From the NCBI RefSeq assembly GCF_040954835.1, contig NC_090716.1, forward strand, positions 1,661,605 through 1,725,604: a stretch of DNA of 64,000 bases, given 5' to 3'. Below, piece after piece: positions 15,001 to 25,759 of this stretch (within the stretch, counting starts at the first letter, position 1; each line of letters starts with the position of its first letter). The translations under genes and the position numbers were made by a program. The stretch is from Lepisosteus oculatus. Taxonomy: Eukaryota; Chordata; Actinopteri; Semionotiformes; Lepisosteidae. The notes beneath the pieces were generated by a model that did not search any database, had not been told where the DNA came from, and saw nothing but the letters and a program-made list of their open reading frames with translations.

Positions 15001-18000
15001 TTATCTGAACCTGAATGTGGAATTCTTCGACTTCTATTCTACTAAAGGGTTATTGATAGAAAGCATGTTCAAACACAAGGCATCTTATCACCACTTGACA
15101 AACAATGTTGGCCAGCCAGAGGTGAGAGACTGTACAGATGTTTGGGAACATCTGGAGGATGACCGTGTATGGACAGATTTCAACTCCCTCCTCCGGAAGA
15201 GCTACCCTTGCATTTTGGATGTTACCAAGGTCACAGCAGCAGTTACATTCGTAGTTGTAAGATAACAGGTGTGGATGACATTCACCTGAAGATGTTAAAA
15301 AGTTCTGAGAAAAAGGGGTTGACGGTTAATACATTTTAATGTTGAGTGAATTTACAGGGCCTCTGGATTGGCAAACTGGGGTGCAGGAAAAAGGATGTGT
15401 TCCAACTATAAGGGGATCACATGTCCCAGCCTCTCTGGAAAAGCTTATGCCAGAGTGTTGGAGGGGAGATTCCATCCTTCAGCTGAATCACAAAATGTTA
15501 AGGAAAAATGCAGAACCGGTCCCAGCTCTTTGCTCCCTTGAAGATATATGAATGTCTATTGGGGTTGATAATCCAGTTTATCTTTGTTTTGTAGACCTAG
15601 AGAAAGAAAATGTCCTGTAGGACCTGTCTCACCATAGAAACAGACAAGACATTGTGTTCTTTACCTACTGTATTCATAGAGCGACCTAATGAAAAACAGC
15701 TGTATTAGATTCCTTTCTTATGTGAATGCCTGCACTTATTTCCTTTTAAACTGTCCTCTTAAACTTAAACTGATCTTAAACTGCCCTCTAGCTCAGAGAC
15801 ACAGACATTTCAGAGTTACAGCAATTCTAAAGCATCGAAAGGCAAGTGTATTCTCAGTTCCTCTGCCTCTCACTCCATCAGGCACTTTATGTTCATGATG
15901 CTATAGCTTGGTATAAAAATATGTTAATTTGATATGTTTGTATCAGATTATTTGTATATAGCTGATTACTAAGAAATGGGGTTCCACAACTGCTGGTCCC
16001 GAGCCTGTGTAGCAGCAGAAGCATTATTAGAGTCCATTACAATTTGACCTGGTCTATCAGCTATACCACCAGACATCTCAATGTAGCAGCCTCTCCACTA
16101 CAGTCAATAAGGGTCTATTTAGAGCTCAGATTCAGTCTGTAATGTCCAGCCAAGACACCGCTGTACCTGCACCTCCACAGTATCCTACTGACCTGGCTCA
16201 CATTTGCTCTTTGTTTCCACAGGTTGCATGGATCCAAATCGTAAAGCTCGAAAGGTGAGGTGCTGTTCTTTCACATCAACATACTGTATGCTACACTTAC
16301 CAGGGGACAACCTGAGCCTTCCCTGACCTTGCCGATATAAGAGGCTGGGAGGCTCTAGTACGAGGTCTGTCTGTGATTCTTCTATTTCTGCCCTAGTTCG
16401 GGGAGACATTTGAGTACAACTGCCAGAACTGTATCTGTGACGTCAACATGAAAGGAGTGAGGTGTGAGCCAAAGGAATGTCCAGTGAAGCCCAAACCCGA
16501 CTGCAGTGGGCCAGGCTTTGTCACCACCAGTGAGACCAGCTCGACGGACCCCTGCTGCAAGGAGCTTGTCTGCAGTAAGTTCATTTCATGACCAAAAGAG
16601 TAGTCTGCACCGACACTCAACCATCACTTGGCCTCTGTCACAGAAGAAAGGAGGAACCTGCTCTGCCAATCATCCGCCATGTGGCTGCTTCAACCACACA
16701 TTGTAACGAACAGTTCTTTCCGGACCCTATGCGGATGACACAATCCGACGAAGTGGGGAAACGTCATGCAGGAATACGGGGCTGAAGACAGGGGGGCGTG
16801 TCCAAGGTGCGCTGGAGCTCAGGGGAGGTGTGGCCGAGGCGAACAATCCCAAAGAGTAATCCTTAGAGTATCCAAAAAACACACGAGAAAGTCCAAAACC
16901 AGGAGATCCATCAAAACACGAAGTTAAAACCACGAAGGCCGGGTCGGAACCGGCGGACAGGGAACAGGAACGGGAACGGGAACAGAGGTTAAAACCTTAA
17001 CGGGACCAGGCGCTTCCAGGTCCCAGACTCGCACGATACGGAAATCAGATGCAGAGCCCGGATGAGCGTCAGCGCCTGGCTTTTAAGGTGGGCTGGGAAT
17101 AGGAAACAGGTGCAGAGAATAAAGTCTTAAGTGAAAGGGCTGGAGCACCCTTAAGGAGGGGGAACTATAATCGTGACACACATTAAAAATACATCTTGGC
17201 TATGTCACATTTTCAGCTCAAGATGTTTGTCTAAATGCATGTATTCTTGGGAACACGTTATCACTGCCTCAGTTGTTTGTGTTGGTGAAGTGGCGGCAGT
17301 CTTGCATTGCCTCTTGCTGTTTCTCTTCAGGATGTAATGCCAGCACCTGCCCACCCACTCAGACGGACTGCCCAGTGGGATTCAAGCCTACTGTCGTTAT
17401 CCCTGATGGAAAATGCTGCCCAGAATATAAATGCGGTAAAGGCATTGTTTAATTAATTCATTCTGCAAGCACAGAGCATAAAGGAATGACACTTGGTCAG
17501 TTTCCACAATGTGTAAAACATTGTTTTGTGAACCACACATAATGCCTGAAATTGTGTGGTCCCTGCTTTATTGTACTTATAAGTCATCTGACAATAGCCA
17601 ATGAAACAGCAATTTAAAGAAATACTGTATATAGAAATTTTCCTTACTTTAACACAAAACACAAAGAGCTAAAAGAGGAGCTGTGTTGTAGGATTTAGTA
17701 CCTGGTATGTTTGGAAACCATTGGTTTTCCTTTAACAAACAGTATATGCCGATAACAGATCTCAGCATGAATAACACATTAGTTAAATCTGCTGTCAAGT
17801 CTTGCTATAAACAGCAGAACAGTTTCGTGATGTCATAACTGGAAACAGTTTGATGTCAATAACAGAAACCAGTTTTTACAGGGGAATGGAGTCAGATATG
17901 ATGTGATATTTAAAAACTAAGATTAGTGCTCTGATGGGATCATTTGGTATATAAGAAAATATCAAGCATCAATGATTTTTCTTATGTTTCTTAATGTTGT

Positions 18001-21000
18001 TGTTTTTTAGAGAAAAAGGGGGTTTGTGTTTACAGCAACACAGAATATCAGGTAACCAGTTAGAGGATTTATTATTGTATTTCTATTCATGTATTTGTGA
18101 ACGTGCAGTATTCTACAGAGTATTCTCTGTTCTTCCCAGCCGGGATCCAGTGTTCCAGTGGATAAATGCCAGCTGTGCTCCTGCACCAAGGATATAAATC
18201 TCACAACCCAGCTCAACATTATCAGCTGTGTACCCCTGCCCTGTAACAGGACCTGTGAAGAGGTAAGGTTTTCAGCCAATGCACAGTGCCTTGTATCTCA
18301 AGATATTTAATAACAAAGACTGATAATATCACTATGGATATGTTTTCCAGGGTTTCCAATATGTCCAGTCTACCACCGACTGCTGTGGAAAGTGTGTGCA
18401 GACTCACTGTGTCATCAAAGTGGATGGCACCATCCACATACTCCAGGTCTGCTGAGTTATTTATTGTATATATATATATTATTTGTGGAAAAAACATTTT
18501 CAAACACCATAAAATAGGATGCAAAAATGAAAATATCTCATTTCTCACACTACATGAACTTCTTTTTCACTTTTCTACCTAAGGACTCCTGAAACATGGT
18601 CGAACAGCTACAATGTGACCCCCGTGTAATAAGGCTTCAATTGTGTCCATGATAGTACCATGGACCCAGCAGTCAGAAGTACCATATCAATAATATGAAG
18701 ACAGGCCAGGATCCTGGTATCAGGAGAGGGCATGACTGGAGGTTCCTAATGCTGGACCAGCTCTGTTTAGCTGCAGTCAAACCAGCCAGCCAGATCCTTT
18801 CTGCCACTAAGAGGCGCAGAGTCGTCATGATTCACAGGGATAGTAAATGTGAACATGGAATAATCCTATTTAGAAAAATGGGACCCAACCTATTCCCAGC
18901 ACTTAACAACCTCTGAACTAGTCAGGACTGTTATCTGCACTCTCATAACTGCATTTTGTGATACATAGAACATTTGAGTCACAAGAGGGAGATTAACTCT
19001 TTAGTTTCTTCAAGGCTGAGGAGGAAATAAGTCCAGTTTCTTTCATGTCCCTGCCACCTAAGACCTTCAGAAATGAAAATCTCCACCTAAACACGCATCT
19101 CAGAAATGAAGGACAACAAAAAGCTCAAAAGAAAATAGGTGGATGGAGCCTTATTGTTGAGCAGGCTTGCCAGAATCCTGGTCAGGTGATCTCCTACTGT
19201 TTTTAGCATTAGCAAGACTGCCAGCTATCAATACTGATTAACACCACGTGCTTTCTTCTGTCTTCCAAGCCTGGAGATAATTGGTCGCCTCCTGGAGACA
19301 AGTGTGAGCAGCACAACTGTGAGATAATCACCAACACTTTTGTCTCCATCAAAACCAGGATTCAGTGCCCTCCATTCAACGAAAGCAAATGCCAGCCTGT
19401 AAGTGCACAGAAACCTAAACTTGTTAAAAACTTTGCTTTCTTCATTTGGATAGCAGAAAATGTTTCCTGCTGAGATTTCTTGATTTTCTTTTAATCTAAT
19501 TTATATTTCAATTTTTTTTGTATTCATCTCAATAATATCAAGACAGGCCAGGATCTTTTCACTATTGACGTGTGTCTTCCTATCAACTTTCCTGGTCTGA
19601 TCATGTCTGTTTTACATACCCTCTGGTTCATATTTACCTCCTTTACAGTTCCTTTCACCCTAAATATGCTAAAACAATCAGTTTAATAGACACTGGGATT
19701 GCTTTTCAAAATGTCACTCTCAGCCGAGCCAGAAACAGTCATGTTTGTCCAGTCATTTTTTTATTGCAGACAACGCCCTGCTATTTACATCAGATATCAG
19801 GAAGAATACTGGCTGATCTTTACAAAGATGAAAGATTTCCTTGCTCACAGTTCACCACTTTACCTCCCCCTATTATAAACTCACTGATCATCTTTGTGTT
19901 CTGGATTTAAATATTCGTACAAAAGGAAAGTACTGTATCGGAATCTCATACTCAGATTGTGTTCACATATTTCTCATTTACAAATGCAGTCTTTCACACT
20001 TCCCCCAGAATTAAATTTAAAAGGCTGTATTGGCAAATAGTTGCTTTTCTGACACATCTACAGATATTTTAGCTCTTCTGCCATTTTCTCTTTTCCCTTT
20101 ACTTGTAACTGGTAGCACTGCATTCAGTTGATGGCAACAAAATTTGCATACTCTTAAACTTGTAAATTAGTTTTCTTATTTACTTCCCAGGAATAAAGCA
20201 ATTATCTCTATAATCTATTTAATGTTTATTTTACATGTTAATTTAAAATCGTCGCCGCGGTTATCGCCGGGTTTGTCCGATATCTAGGGGCAGGAGAGGC
20301 GTCGCTCTGAATGTATTTCTGTTAAAACAGCCTTTAAGCTCAGTTGTCAGAGAACTCCCGAGAGAAAGTTGCGCCTACGCTAGAGTCTGGCTCGTCCTCC
20401 TCTGCAGCTGATTCACCCGGATCCCGGAATGACACTCTCACACGGGTGTGACGCTCACCTGTATCCCCTCTCCCTTGACGCCCTCTAGCGGTGACCTCAG
20501 ATATAGACTGATTCTCCGCTGTCACGCCGTACAGTGTAGAGAGAAAACACAACACACAAAATCTCATCTTCTTCAGAAAGCATTAAAATACATTCAAATT
20601 ATTTATTTTGCACTTTTAATTAGCAATATAAAAGGGAATTAGCATAAGCTAATTGAGGCGGATATTAAAGATACTGTATGCTCATACAGTATCTACAGTA
20701 CTTGAAAACTGTTCTTAATATGTATGTATTCCCTGTAGGAGACCATTACGACAACTGAAGATGGTTGCTGTAAGACATGTAAGTATTATGAATACTAAAC
20801 TTAATTAGGTGAAATGATAACAATTACAGGAATCTATGGGCCACATTTATTTTTTAGCAAAAAATATGACATCACATGTTAATTTGTCTTTTCTAATATG
20901 ATTGATATTACATAAAGCATTATGGTTAGGGTTGATAATGTTGATAATAAAAAATCAGTACATTGTGGTACAGTTCCTTCACCGATTTATTCCTGACAAA

Positions 21001-24000
21001 GCATTCCAAACATTTTGAAAAGATGTAGGTGGGTTCAAGGTCACCACACCATAGTTCAACGGGTCACAGTCATTATTTTTACTTTTTGCAACTGTTAATG
21101 TACAATATGTTAATAAACAGTAGTGATGTATTTAAATGTATCATATCTGTTTTTCGATAAATGGTAAATGGGTGTTGTCATACCAAGTTTGTGGAAAAGT
21201 TTTTTCATTTAAAGCAAAATGATAATTTTTTGTAGAGTAGATATCTGACTCATTTTTTCAGACAGCAAGCAGAAATTTACATATTGTGAATGTTTTACTA
21301 ATTTTACTAAAATGTATCAAGAGAACTCTTTACCTTTATAAGTTAAAATATAGTTAATGAAAAATGTAATGTAATAATTAAACTTAGCACATTCATAAAT
21401 TATTTCATTGTGCTGTATTTATACAAATCTTAGCTTTGTAGCTTCACATGACAGCAGGCCAAAAACATGCCTCCTGCTGTCAGTTTTTGCTAAAAAAACA
21501 GTATATATAAATCACTGAATGTACTTATTATTTTTCACTTGGGTCTGGAATATCAGACCATGAATGATCATGAAGTGTAGTTTTTCTATTTTCTAAAAAT
21601 GATTGGTATTGCTTGTAAGCTCAGACCTGTTTGGTACTTGTTTTACTTGTGGCAGATCTCCTCTTCTCCTTACTGATTGAATAAATAAGACTCTATCTTT
21701 ATTTTTAATATGGACCACATTAGCTTGATGTGCTGTGCTCTGTTAGTATGGCTAAATATTCTATGGTAGTTGTCTTTCAGCTAGGTCCATAAGCCTTAAG
21801 TCGCAGCCCGTGTTGTTTTTCCTCACAGGTGTTGAGAAGACTTGCCAGTTGACCACAGTGAAAAGGAGCATCACTCAGAATGGCTGCAAGTCCCCAGATG
21901 TCATAGAAATGACACAATGCGAGGGTGCCTGCAGCTCCTACTCCATGTGAGTTTCCCACGAATCACATTCTGAAAGGTGCCCACAGATGGGACAGTATTC
22001 TATTGCAGGATTAGCCTTAGCAGTGTAGATACCTATCTATGCAGCTGGGTGGACTGGGGGAGTCAGGATGAAGATCACAGTGAGGACTCGAACCCTTGAT
22101 CCTCCTGTCGGCAGTCTAAAACTCTGGCTACCAATCTAGGATAATCTGCCCATTCCACTACTGACATTTTTGTTCATTTACTTTGCTTGTAACTGTGCAG
22201 GCCTAAATGGTGACTTTCACAGCATGAAAGCACAGATAAAATAATCCAAATATGGATTACAACCAGAAAGGAAACTCCTAGAGTTATCATAATGTCTTTG
22301 GATTCTACAGACTCAAGAGAAATAAGGCCTAGATATCACTGATTTGATAAACTGCTCTGTGATCCCTTATACAATGGACAGAAACAAACACAAAACGTAA
22401 TGACAAGCTAGGTTTATCTTACACTAGAACTTCAGTAGGTGGAGTATTTTCCACAGAAAATGATGTACTGTTATGCAGATAAAGGCTTTCAACTAACAAT
22501 ACATGATCTATTTTGTGATAAAATCTTTTTTTAATTGTCAGGCAAAATATAAAAAACAAACAAAACCATACAATCCCATTTTCTCCTCTACTGCCCTCTC
22601 TGGAGCCCAGGTAGTATCCTGCCCTCCATCTCTCCCCTCAGGTTATTATTGCTGTTCAAGTGGCAACTCCTTCCCTGCCCAAAAGGGCACCTCCTCCCCA
22701 GCCCGTTGGAGCTGCTCAATGGACAGCTCCACATGAACATTAAGGTTCAGCCGTGCCAAAACAGGGCTGGCAGAGGCTATGCCCCCATCTTCATAGCAGT
22801 AATAACACCAGTCAGTCAAATTCACTCCTGTGGCACAGATAAAACTGATCAGCTTTAACTTACTGGAAGTAGAGTTAAATAGGACTAGGACATGATAGCA
22901 CATAGCACAGATTGCCAGAGGTTAATATGAAGATCTCAGTTTGTTGGCAAGAGCAAAGAGACCAGTTCCATTGTGCAGATCTTTACATTCAGTATTAAAA
23001 TTAGGGACTGGAACAGACACACTGCACCTCAGGGAACTCCATTAGCTTCCATTGCTGAATGATGGTGTATACAAAAAAGAAAACAGTAACCTATAAATTG
23101 TATGAGATTGGAGGTGTTAGGCTGTACAGTACATACTTGTAGAAAGTTTCTTACCATTTTCTAAACTGTGAATTTCCAGATCGGACCACTAGGGGGAAAC
23201 AAAGACATGCTATAGTGGGAACCTGTATTGTTTTTCCACCACATACTGTACACCCTGACCAGATAAGAAACATCAGGGCTGAAACATAATTTACATTTTT
23301 CAGAAAAATTCCAGAGTAAATGAAGTCTTGTAATTTGCAAGGAAAGACTTTCTTCTCATTGTTAAAGCAAACAGGAGCATCGGCATCAAACCAAACTACA
23401 GTAGGTGCTATACGAATAACCAGAAATATGTCTAAAGCTGAAAACATTCAAACTAAAATAATTAAATTTGAATCAGCTGACAATAATCCAAAAAAGAAGG
23501 ATGCAAAAGCCATCTATTTTTATGGTACCCCATGTAGTCAGTGCAGTGGATGGAGCTTTGGTCAACATAATATTTAGCCTGACACGCGTCTGCTTTGACT
23601 GTCTGAAAGAAGTGGTTAATATCCTTTTTCGCATGACAGAGGTCTGCTTTCAGTGTGCTGACACACATTTCTCTCATTGATCTGCATGTCTGGGCTGTCT
23701 GAGAAAGCTCAGGACTGTACAGTACTCATGCAGGACCATGCCACAGATGGTGTCATGAAATGGCAGAAAAGAAACTTTATGTGGTTTAAGATCCATTTTA
23801 CAGTACATGACCTCCCTAGATGCTGAAGATAGATTCTGCACAGCCCAGCTTTAAGCTGTGGGATAGACACAACGATATATGAGTTGTTCTTTCTTATGCC
23901 CTTGCAGGTACTCGGCTGAGGCTGCCAGCATGCAGCGTAAGTGCTCCTGCTGCCAGGAGGTGAAGACTCACAACCGCACCATCCAGCTGATCTGCCCCAA

Positions 24001-24076
24001 TGGGACCACCAGGCCCTACACCTACATCCACGTGGACGAGTGCAGCTGCCAAATCCCACAGTGCCGAGTGCCGTAG
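1..24076 (+). CDS. muc5-like: Gene A: gel-forming mucin, MUC5AC/MUC5B type, 3' part (5' end outside window)
   Basis: Secreted gel-forming mucin entered inside its PTS domain. Exons read from splice sites and phase: ..6672, 6982-7107, 8717-8841, 10004-10178, 10470-10720, 11348-11531, 12355-12556, 12856-13034, 14351-14420, 14737-14843, 16223-16254, 16397-16574, 17331-17435, 18011-18051, 18140-18262, 18351-18446, 19270-19398, 20739-20778, 21829-21946, 23908-24076. Phases agree at every junction, and the 19 exons after the PTS encode 816 residues ending in TAG. Domain order is PTS, Cys-rich linker, VWD4, C8, TIL, VWC modules, CTCK, as in MUC2/MUC5AC/MUC5B. Family knowledge: the knot dimerises the protein in the ER and the PTS is O-glycosylated in the Golgi. 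The N-terminal D1-D3 region must lie upstream. Gene B downstream is a tandem paralog. Which MUC5 paralog this is cannot be decided from the C-terminus alone. Confidence 0.9.
25..6540 (+). repeat. 48-bp tandem repeat array encoding the PTS (mucin) domain of gene A
   Basis: About 135 tandem copies of a 48-bp unit. The gene A frame gives a 16-residue repeat, PTTTPYTPSTTITPPP, where Y is often H and the following T-P is sometimes T-L-like through single-base changes. Thr/Ser/Pro make up nearly all residues, so this is a dense O-glycosylation domain. The + strand is almost free of G over the whole stretch. The unit is open in all three + frames. From about 4687 to the exon end the frame is intact. 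Further left, single-base gains and losses become more frequent, reaching nearly every unit in the first kilobase, which looks more like consensus-sequence error than biology. Bases 1-24 are not repeat. Confidence 0.95.
4687..6672 (+). CDS. muc5-like: Gene A PTS exon, frame-intact 3' part with donor
   Basis: Continuous open frame of about 660 codons with codon starts at positions divisible by 3 (checked at 4863, 5460 and 6669). The last roughly 130 bp (6541-6672) leave the regular repeat and encode a more varied Ser/Thr/Pro tail, ending in phase 1 before a GTAAGT donor at 6673. A missing A near 4684 breaks the frame relative to units further left. Units with an extra ACC (for example at 5672) or an extra three bases at about 5690 keep the frame. 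No ATG lies in the exon, so a simple Met-started search of the + strand misses it. Confidence 0.85.
6982..10178 (+). CDS. muc5-like: Gene A Cys-rich linker between PTS and VWD4 (3 exons)
   Basis: Exons 6982-7107, 8717-8841 and 10004-10178. The first ends the PTS with a Ser/Thr piece containing SVITG and HSTDGQ and starts a Cys pattern, PPCPCILNGTHFNPG. The second is NGFCNYTVCSVACK followed by PCPFDCPTW. The third is Cys-rich with SNCKKVICIGND and ends with NTCCQHYECDC. The third exon is 175 bp, exactly the length of its counterpart in gene B (57070-57244). This is the conserved segment just before D4 in MUC2/5AC/5B-type mucins, a VWC-like pattern. Several NXT/S sequons are visible. Confidence 0.88.
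7108..8716 (+). other. Gene A intron, 1.6 kb, no recognised feature
   Basis: No exon with open phase and splice sites is present. The middle (about 7320-8500) is less AT-rich than the flanks and reads like an old degraded repeat, but I cannot name a family. Short open frames on both strands show no recognisable protein. Confidence 0.5.
10470..11531 (+). CDS. muc5-like: Gene A VWD4 domain (2 exons)
   Basis: Exons 10470-10720 (251 bp) and 11348-11531 (184 bp), the same lengths as in gene B. The domain opens with [14 protein letters not shown], the VWD signature with the GDPH motif, followed by a [12 protein letters not shown] strand typical of von Willebrand type D folds. The second exon ends in the NNTQGQCG pattern that leads into the next Cys-rich exon. 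In MUC2 and MUC5AC the Asp-Pro bond of GDPH in D4 undergoes autocatalytic cleavage. Presence of the motif here is seen, and cleavage is inferred. Confidence 0.93.
10487..10498 (+). other. GDPH autocleavage motif codons, gene A
   Basis: Codons GGA GAC CCC CAT encode Gly-Asp-Pro-His within the VWD4 signature. In MUC2 and MUC5AC this Asp-Pro bond can break at low pH and leave a reactive anhydride that may cross-link. Here only the motif is visible. Confidence 0.85.
12355..13034 (+). CDS. muc5-like: Gene A C8 region after VWD4 (2 exons)
   Basis: Exons 12355-12556 and 12856-13034. The first carries GTCNNNQADDC, then a Pro/Thr/Ser-rich spacer (PTSKPSGTTKPPC) and the start of the C8 module (SVCDIIKSK). 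The second is the C8 core with VFAECHKVLPPEPFYQGCVF, SLQTYASMCAQLGACVSW and terminal GIC. The second exon is 179 bp in both paralogs, while the first is 202 bp here and 217 bp in gene B because the spacer differs. Confidence 0.92.
13195..13734 (+). mobile_element. 5'-truncated non-LTR retrotransposon (L2/Rex-like LINE) 3' end
   Basis: In the intron between the C8 and TIL exons. The + strand encodes the end of a LINE ORF2, with DPSHPSCNLFALLPSGKRY and, in a shifted frame, SFLPQAVRLLNTL, a pattern common at the C-terminus of fish L2/Rex-type reverse transcriptase ORFs. The element ends in AATAAACTTGAACTTGAAC, a short 3' tail repeat of the kind used by this clade. Several frameshifts show that it is dead. 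Confidence 0.75.
14351..14843 (+). CDS. muc5-like: Gene A TIL module (2 exons)
   Basis: Exons 14351-14420 (70 bp, as in gene B) and 14737-14843. They give PPTCPPNLVYKSCHRAKQLTC, then ITEGCFCPDGTTMYNKQTQIC and VKEC, the Cys spacing of a trypsin-inhibitor-like module that follows C8 in VWF and mucins. The donor at 14844 is GTGTGT, weaker than the others. Phase requires this site. Confidence 0.87.
16223..17435 (+). CDS. muc5-like: Gene A first VWC module (3 exons)
   Basis: Exons 16223-16254 (32 bp), 16397-16574 (178 bp) and 17331-17435 (105 bp). The small first exon encodes GCMDPNRKARK. The second has ETFEYNCQNCICD and VRCEPKECP with DPCCKELVC, and the third has CNASTCPP and GKCCPEYKC. This is the VWC pattern (CxxCxC then CCxxC). 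The 32-bp and 105-bp lengths equal those of gene B. A solo LTR sits in the intron between the last two exons. Confidence 0.9.
16702..17178 (+). mobile_element. Solo LTR (477 bp) with 5-bp target duplication
   Basis: Begins TGTAACG and ends CGTGACA. It is flanked on both sides by CACAT (16697-16701 and 17179-17183). It is GC-richer and more CpG-rich than the intron around it, and an AATAAA lies at about 17120. The size, TG...CA ends and 5-bp duplication fit a solo LTR of a Gypsy-type element left by recombination. No internal region is present. Confidence 0.75.
18011..18446 (+). CDS. muc5-like: Gene A second VWC-type module (3 exons)
   Basis: Exons 18011-18051 (41 bp), 18140-18262 (123 bp) and 18351-18446 (96 bp). 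They encode KGVCVYSNTEYQ, then PVDKCQLCSCTKD and CNRTC, then TDCCGKCVQTHC. The first two lengths are the same in gene B (62436-62476 and 62803-62925). The block bridges the first VWC module and the C-terminal knot. Confidence 0.88.
19270..24076 (+). CDS. muc5-like: Gene A C-terminal VWC end and cystine knot (CTCK), stop TAG
   Basis: Exons 19270-19398, 20739-20778, 21829-21946 and 23908-24076. They encode WSPPGDKCEQHNCE, TEDGCCKTC, then the knot: CQLTTVKRSITQNGCK, CEGACSSYSM, KCSCCQEVKT and VDECSCQIPQC, ending at TAG. The CEGACSS and CSCC patterns and the final CSC are hallmarks of the CTCK domain of VWF and gel-forming mucins, which makes disulfide-linked dimers in the ER. The introns are long (up to 1.96 kb) and repeat-bearing. 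Confidence 0.93.
20245..20545. other. CpG-rich segment inside a gene A intron
   Basis: A roughly 300-bp GC- and CpG-rich patch in an AT-rich 1.34-kb intron. On the minus strand it holds an open frame of 75 codons (20340-20567) starting with a signal-peptide-like MRFCVLCFLSTLYGVTA, with a splice-donor-like ACAG/GTGAGC after 37 codons (GT side at 20458). It also holds a CTCF-core-like match at 20478-20491. It could be a young inserted repeat or the first exon of a nested gene. I cannot tell which. Confidence 0.35.
21947..23907 (+). other. Gene A last intron, 1.96 kb
   Basis: Between the two main cystine-knot exons. Apart from the tRNA-derived SINE at its left end, I see only unclassified sequence. 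A CTCF-core-like CCACTAGGGGGA occurs at about 23187-23198, with the usual C replaced. There is no supportable coding exon. Confidence 0.6.
21975..22150 (-). mobile_element. tRNA-derived SINE fragment
   Basis: The minus strand carries a pol III A box-like TGGTAGCCAGAG (22122-22133) and, about 30 bp on, a B box GGTTCGAGTCC (22084-22094). A non-tRNA body follows with a fish-SINE-like CCCAGTCCACCCAGCTG. There is no cloverleaf, so it is not a functional tRNA gene. Boundaries are approximate. Confidence 0.6.
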
Positions 24077-24215
24077 CAGTGCGATCACCTGGAGATCAGT
24101 ACCATGCACAGGAAGGAAATGAGCTGCTGAGCTACTTGCCTTTGTAATCACATGTTTTTAGATAGATGACAACCCCACTATGCTTTTAAAATGTGCTACT
24201 TTGTTTCTGCCTTCT

Positions 24216-24221
24216 AATAAA
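24216..24221 (+). terminator. Poly(A) signal AATAAA, gene A
   Basis: AATAAA lies 140 bp after the TAG of gene A, followed by a T-rich then GT-rich stretch (24232-24250), the usual layout of a cleavage site. The 3' UTR is therefore about 24077-24240. Confidence 0.8.
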
Positions 24222-25759
24222 TTCTTGACTTACTTTTTTGTGAAGGTGTCTTACACATATTCACTGTTTTTCAAAGGGGAAAATAAGTTTGCCCGATCCA
24301 ATAAAAAGCAACATCAAAACAATTATCAAAATCTCTAAATTATTGCAATCTAAGAGTAAATAAAAGGAAACACTTAATTTATAAATCAGAGTTGGGGGCC
24401 TTTTTCATCTCAGTTCCCATAACATACTGTACCTATGTTGTAAGTTCTTCAAATGATATGGCTGTAATTAACTGGAGAAATGCAACAGTGTACTGGAAGA
24501 CACATTATTCTGAGTCAGTCCAGGTCGCCGATGGGATGTATACTGTAGATGTTTAATGGGAGAACAATGGAAAATGTTTGGGGAATTATGGAGCACTCGC
24601 CACATTTTGTGTTTCCACAGTTTGTGCTCCAGCTCTGAAGCTGGACTAGCTGCCTCTCTTCCGAGGGTAAGCTTAGCTGTCCTTGGGAAATCAAGAGTGG
24701 ACAAACATTAATGAAGCAGAAATCTGTATGCAGAGCAGGTTACATATCACCCGCTGCAATCAACTATTGCTAACAGCTCAAATTCCCTACAGTATACCAC
24801 AACACACAGTTATGAGGAATTATGCACTCTCCTGTGTGAGTTGGGTTATTTCTAAACAGGAATGTGAGCTGCTAGGAAAAACTGTGCAAACGTGTGTACA
24901 GTGCCTTCTGAAGTCCGTACAGCATACTGTAGTTACTGTGAGCATTATCCTAAGCCATCAAGAGCAGAGACCTCCTACTTAATAAACATCTTGCTGGCAA
25001 GGAGGGGATGTAGCCGTCAACTGCCTTGTAGCTATGGGAGGTGCTGTTTATCTGGCAAAGCTAGTCTGGAAGGAACAGAGAGTATTTAAAAAGGCTATAA
25101 GAAAAACCACAACCTGTGCCTTACTGTACTTCTGTAACTTGTTTTTTCCTATTTTTAAATGCAGTACTTTGTTTGGAATGTTGTGTGAATACACTACATA
25201 CATTTCTTGAACTAGGGAATCTACAGGCTTGCTTCATTTCACTTGTACTACAGAATGAGCACATGGCTGAGGTCCCACACTGCCAGTGAAACGGACTTGA
25301 GCTGTCAAGTACTGCCAGAACACCGGATGCTTCACCACTCCTAAGACTCCTTTCAGTTGCGCTGTTGATTTTGTGTGTTTGTCCAGCACTGAAGCACACA
25401 ATCCAGATAAGGGTTGGCCCCACCTCTACCTCATACAGGATGCAGTGTGTTCTATCCCCCTGCATTCCTGGTGCCATGGTGTTTAATTTAGCAGGGACAG
25501 ATACCTAAGCCCTTTGCATTCATTGTGACAGCTTTACTAGACACAACTAAAACACTTGTTTTACAACAACCTTTGCTAATAATCTTCAAAATCCGTGAGC
25601 CACATTAAAAAAAAGATTTTCCTTAAACTTACAACAAGCATCATGACCCGCAAACTACGTTTAGTTTAGTCTGTATAGTATACAAAGGAAATAAATTCCT
25701 GAAACAGCCATCCCAGGAGCTGGGAAAACTCAACTCTAACAGTTCACAGCTCCATTTAC

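Noticed and set aside
22084..22133. tRNA gene on the minus strand
   Set aside because: A and B box-like sequences are present, but there is no cloverleaf or acceptor stem, and a SINE body follows.
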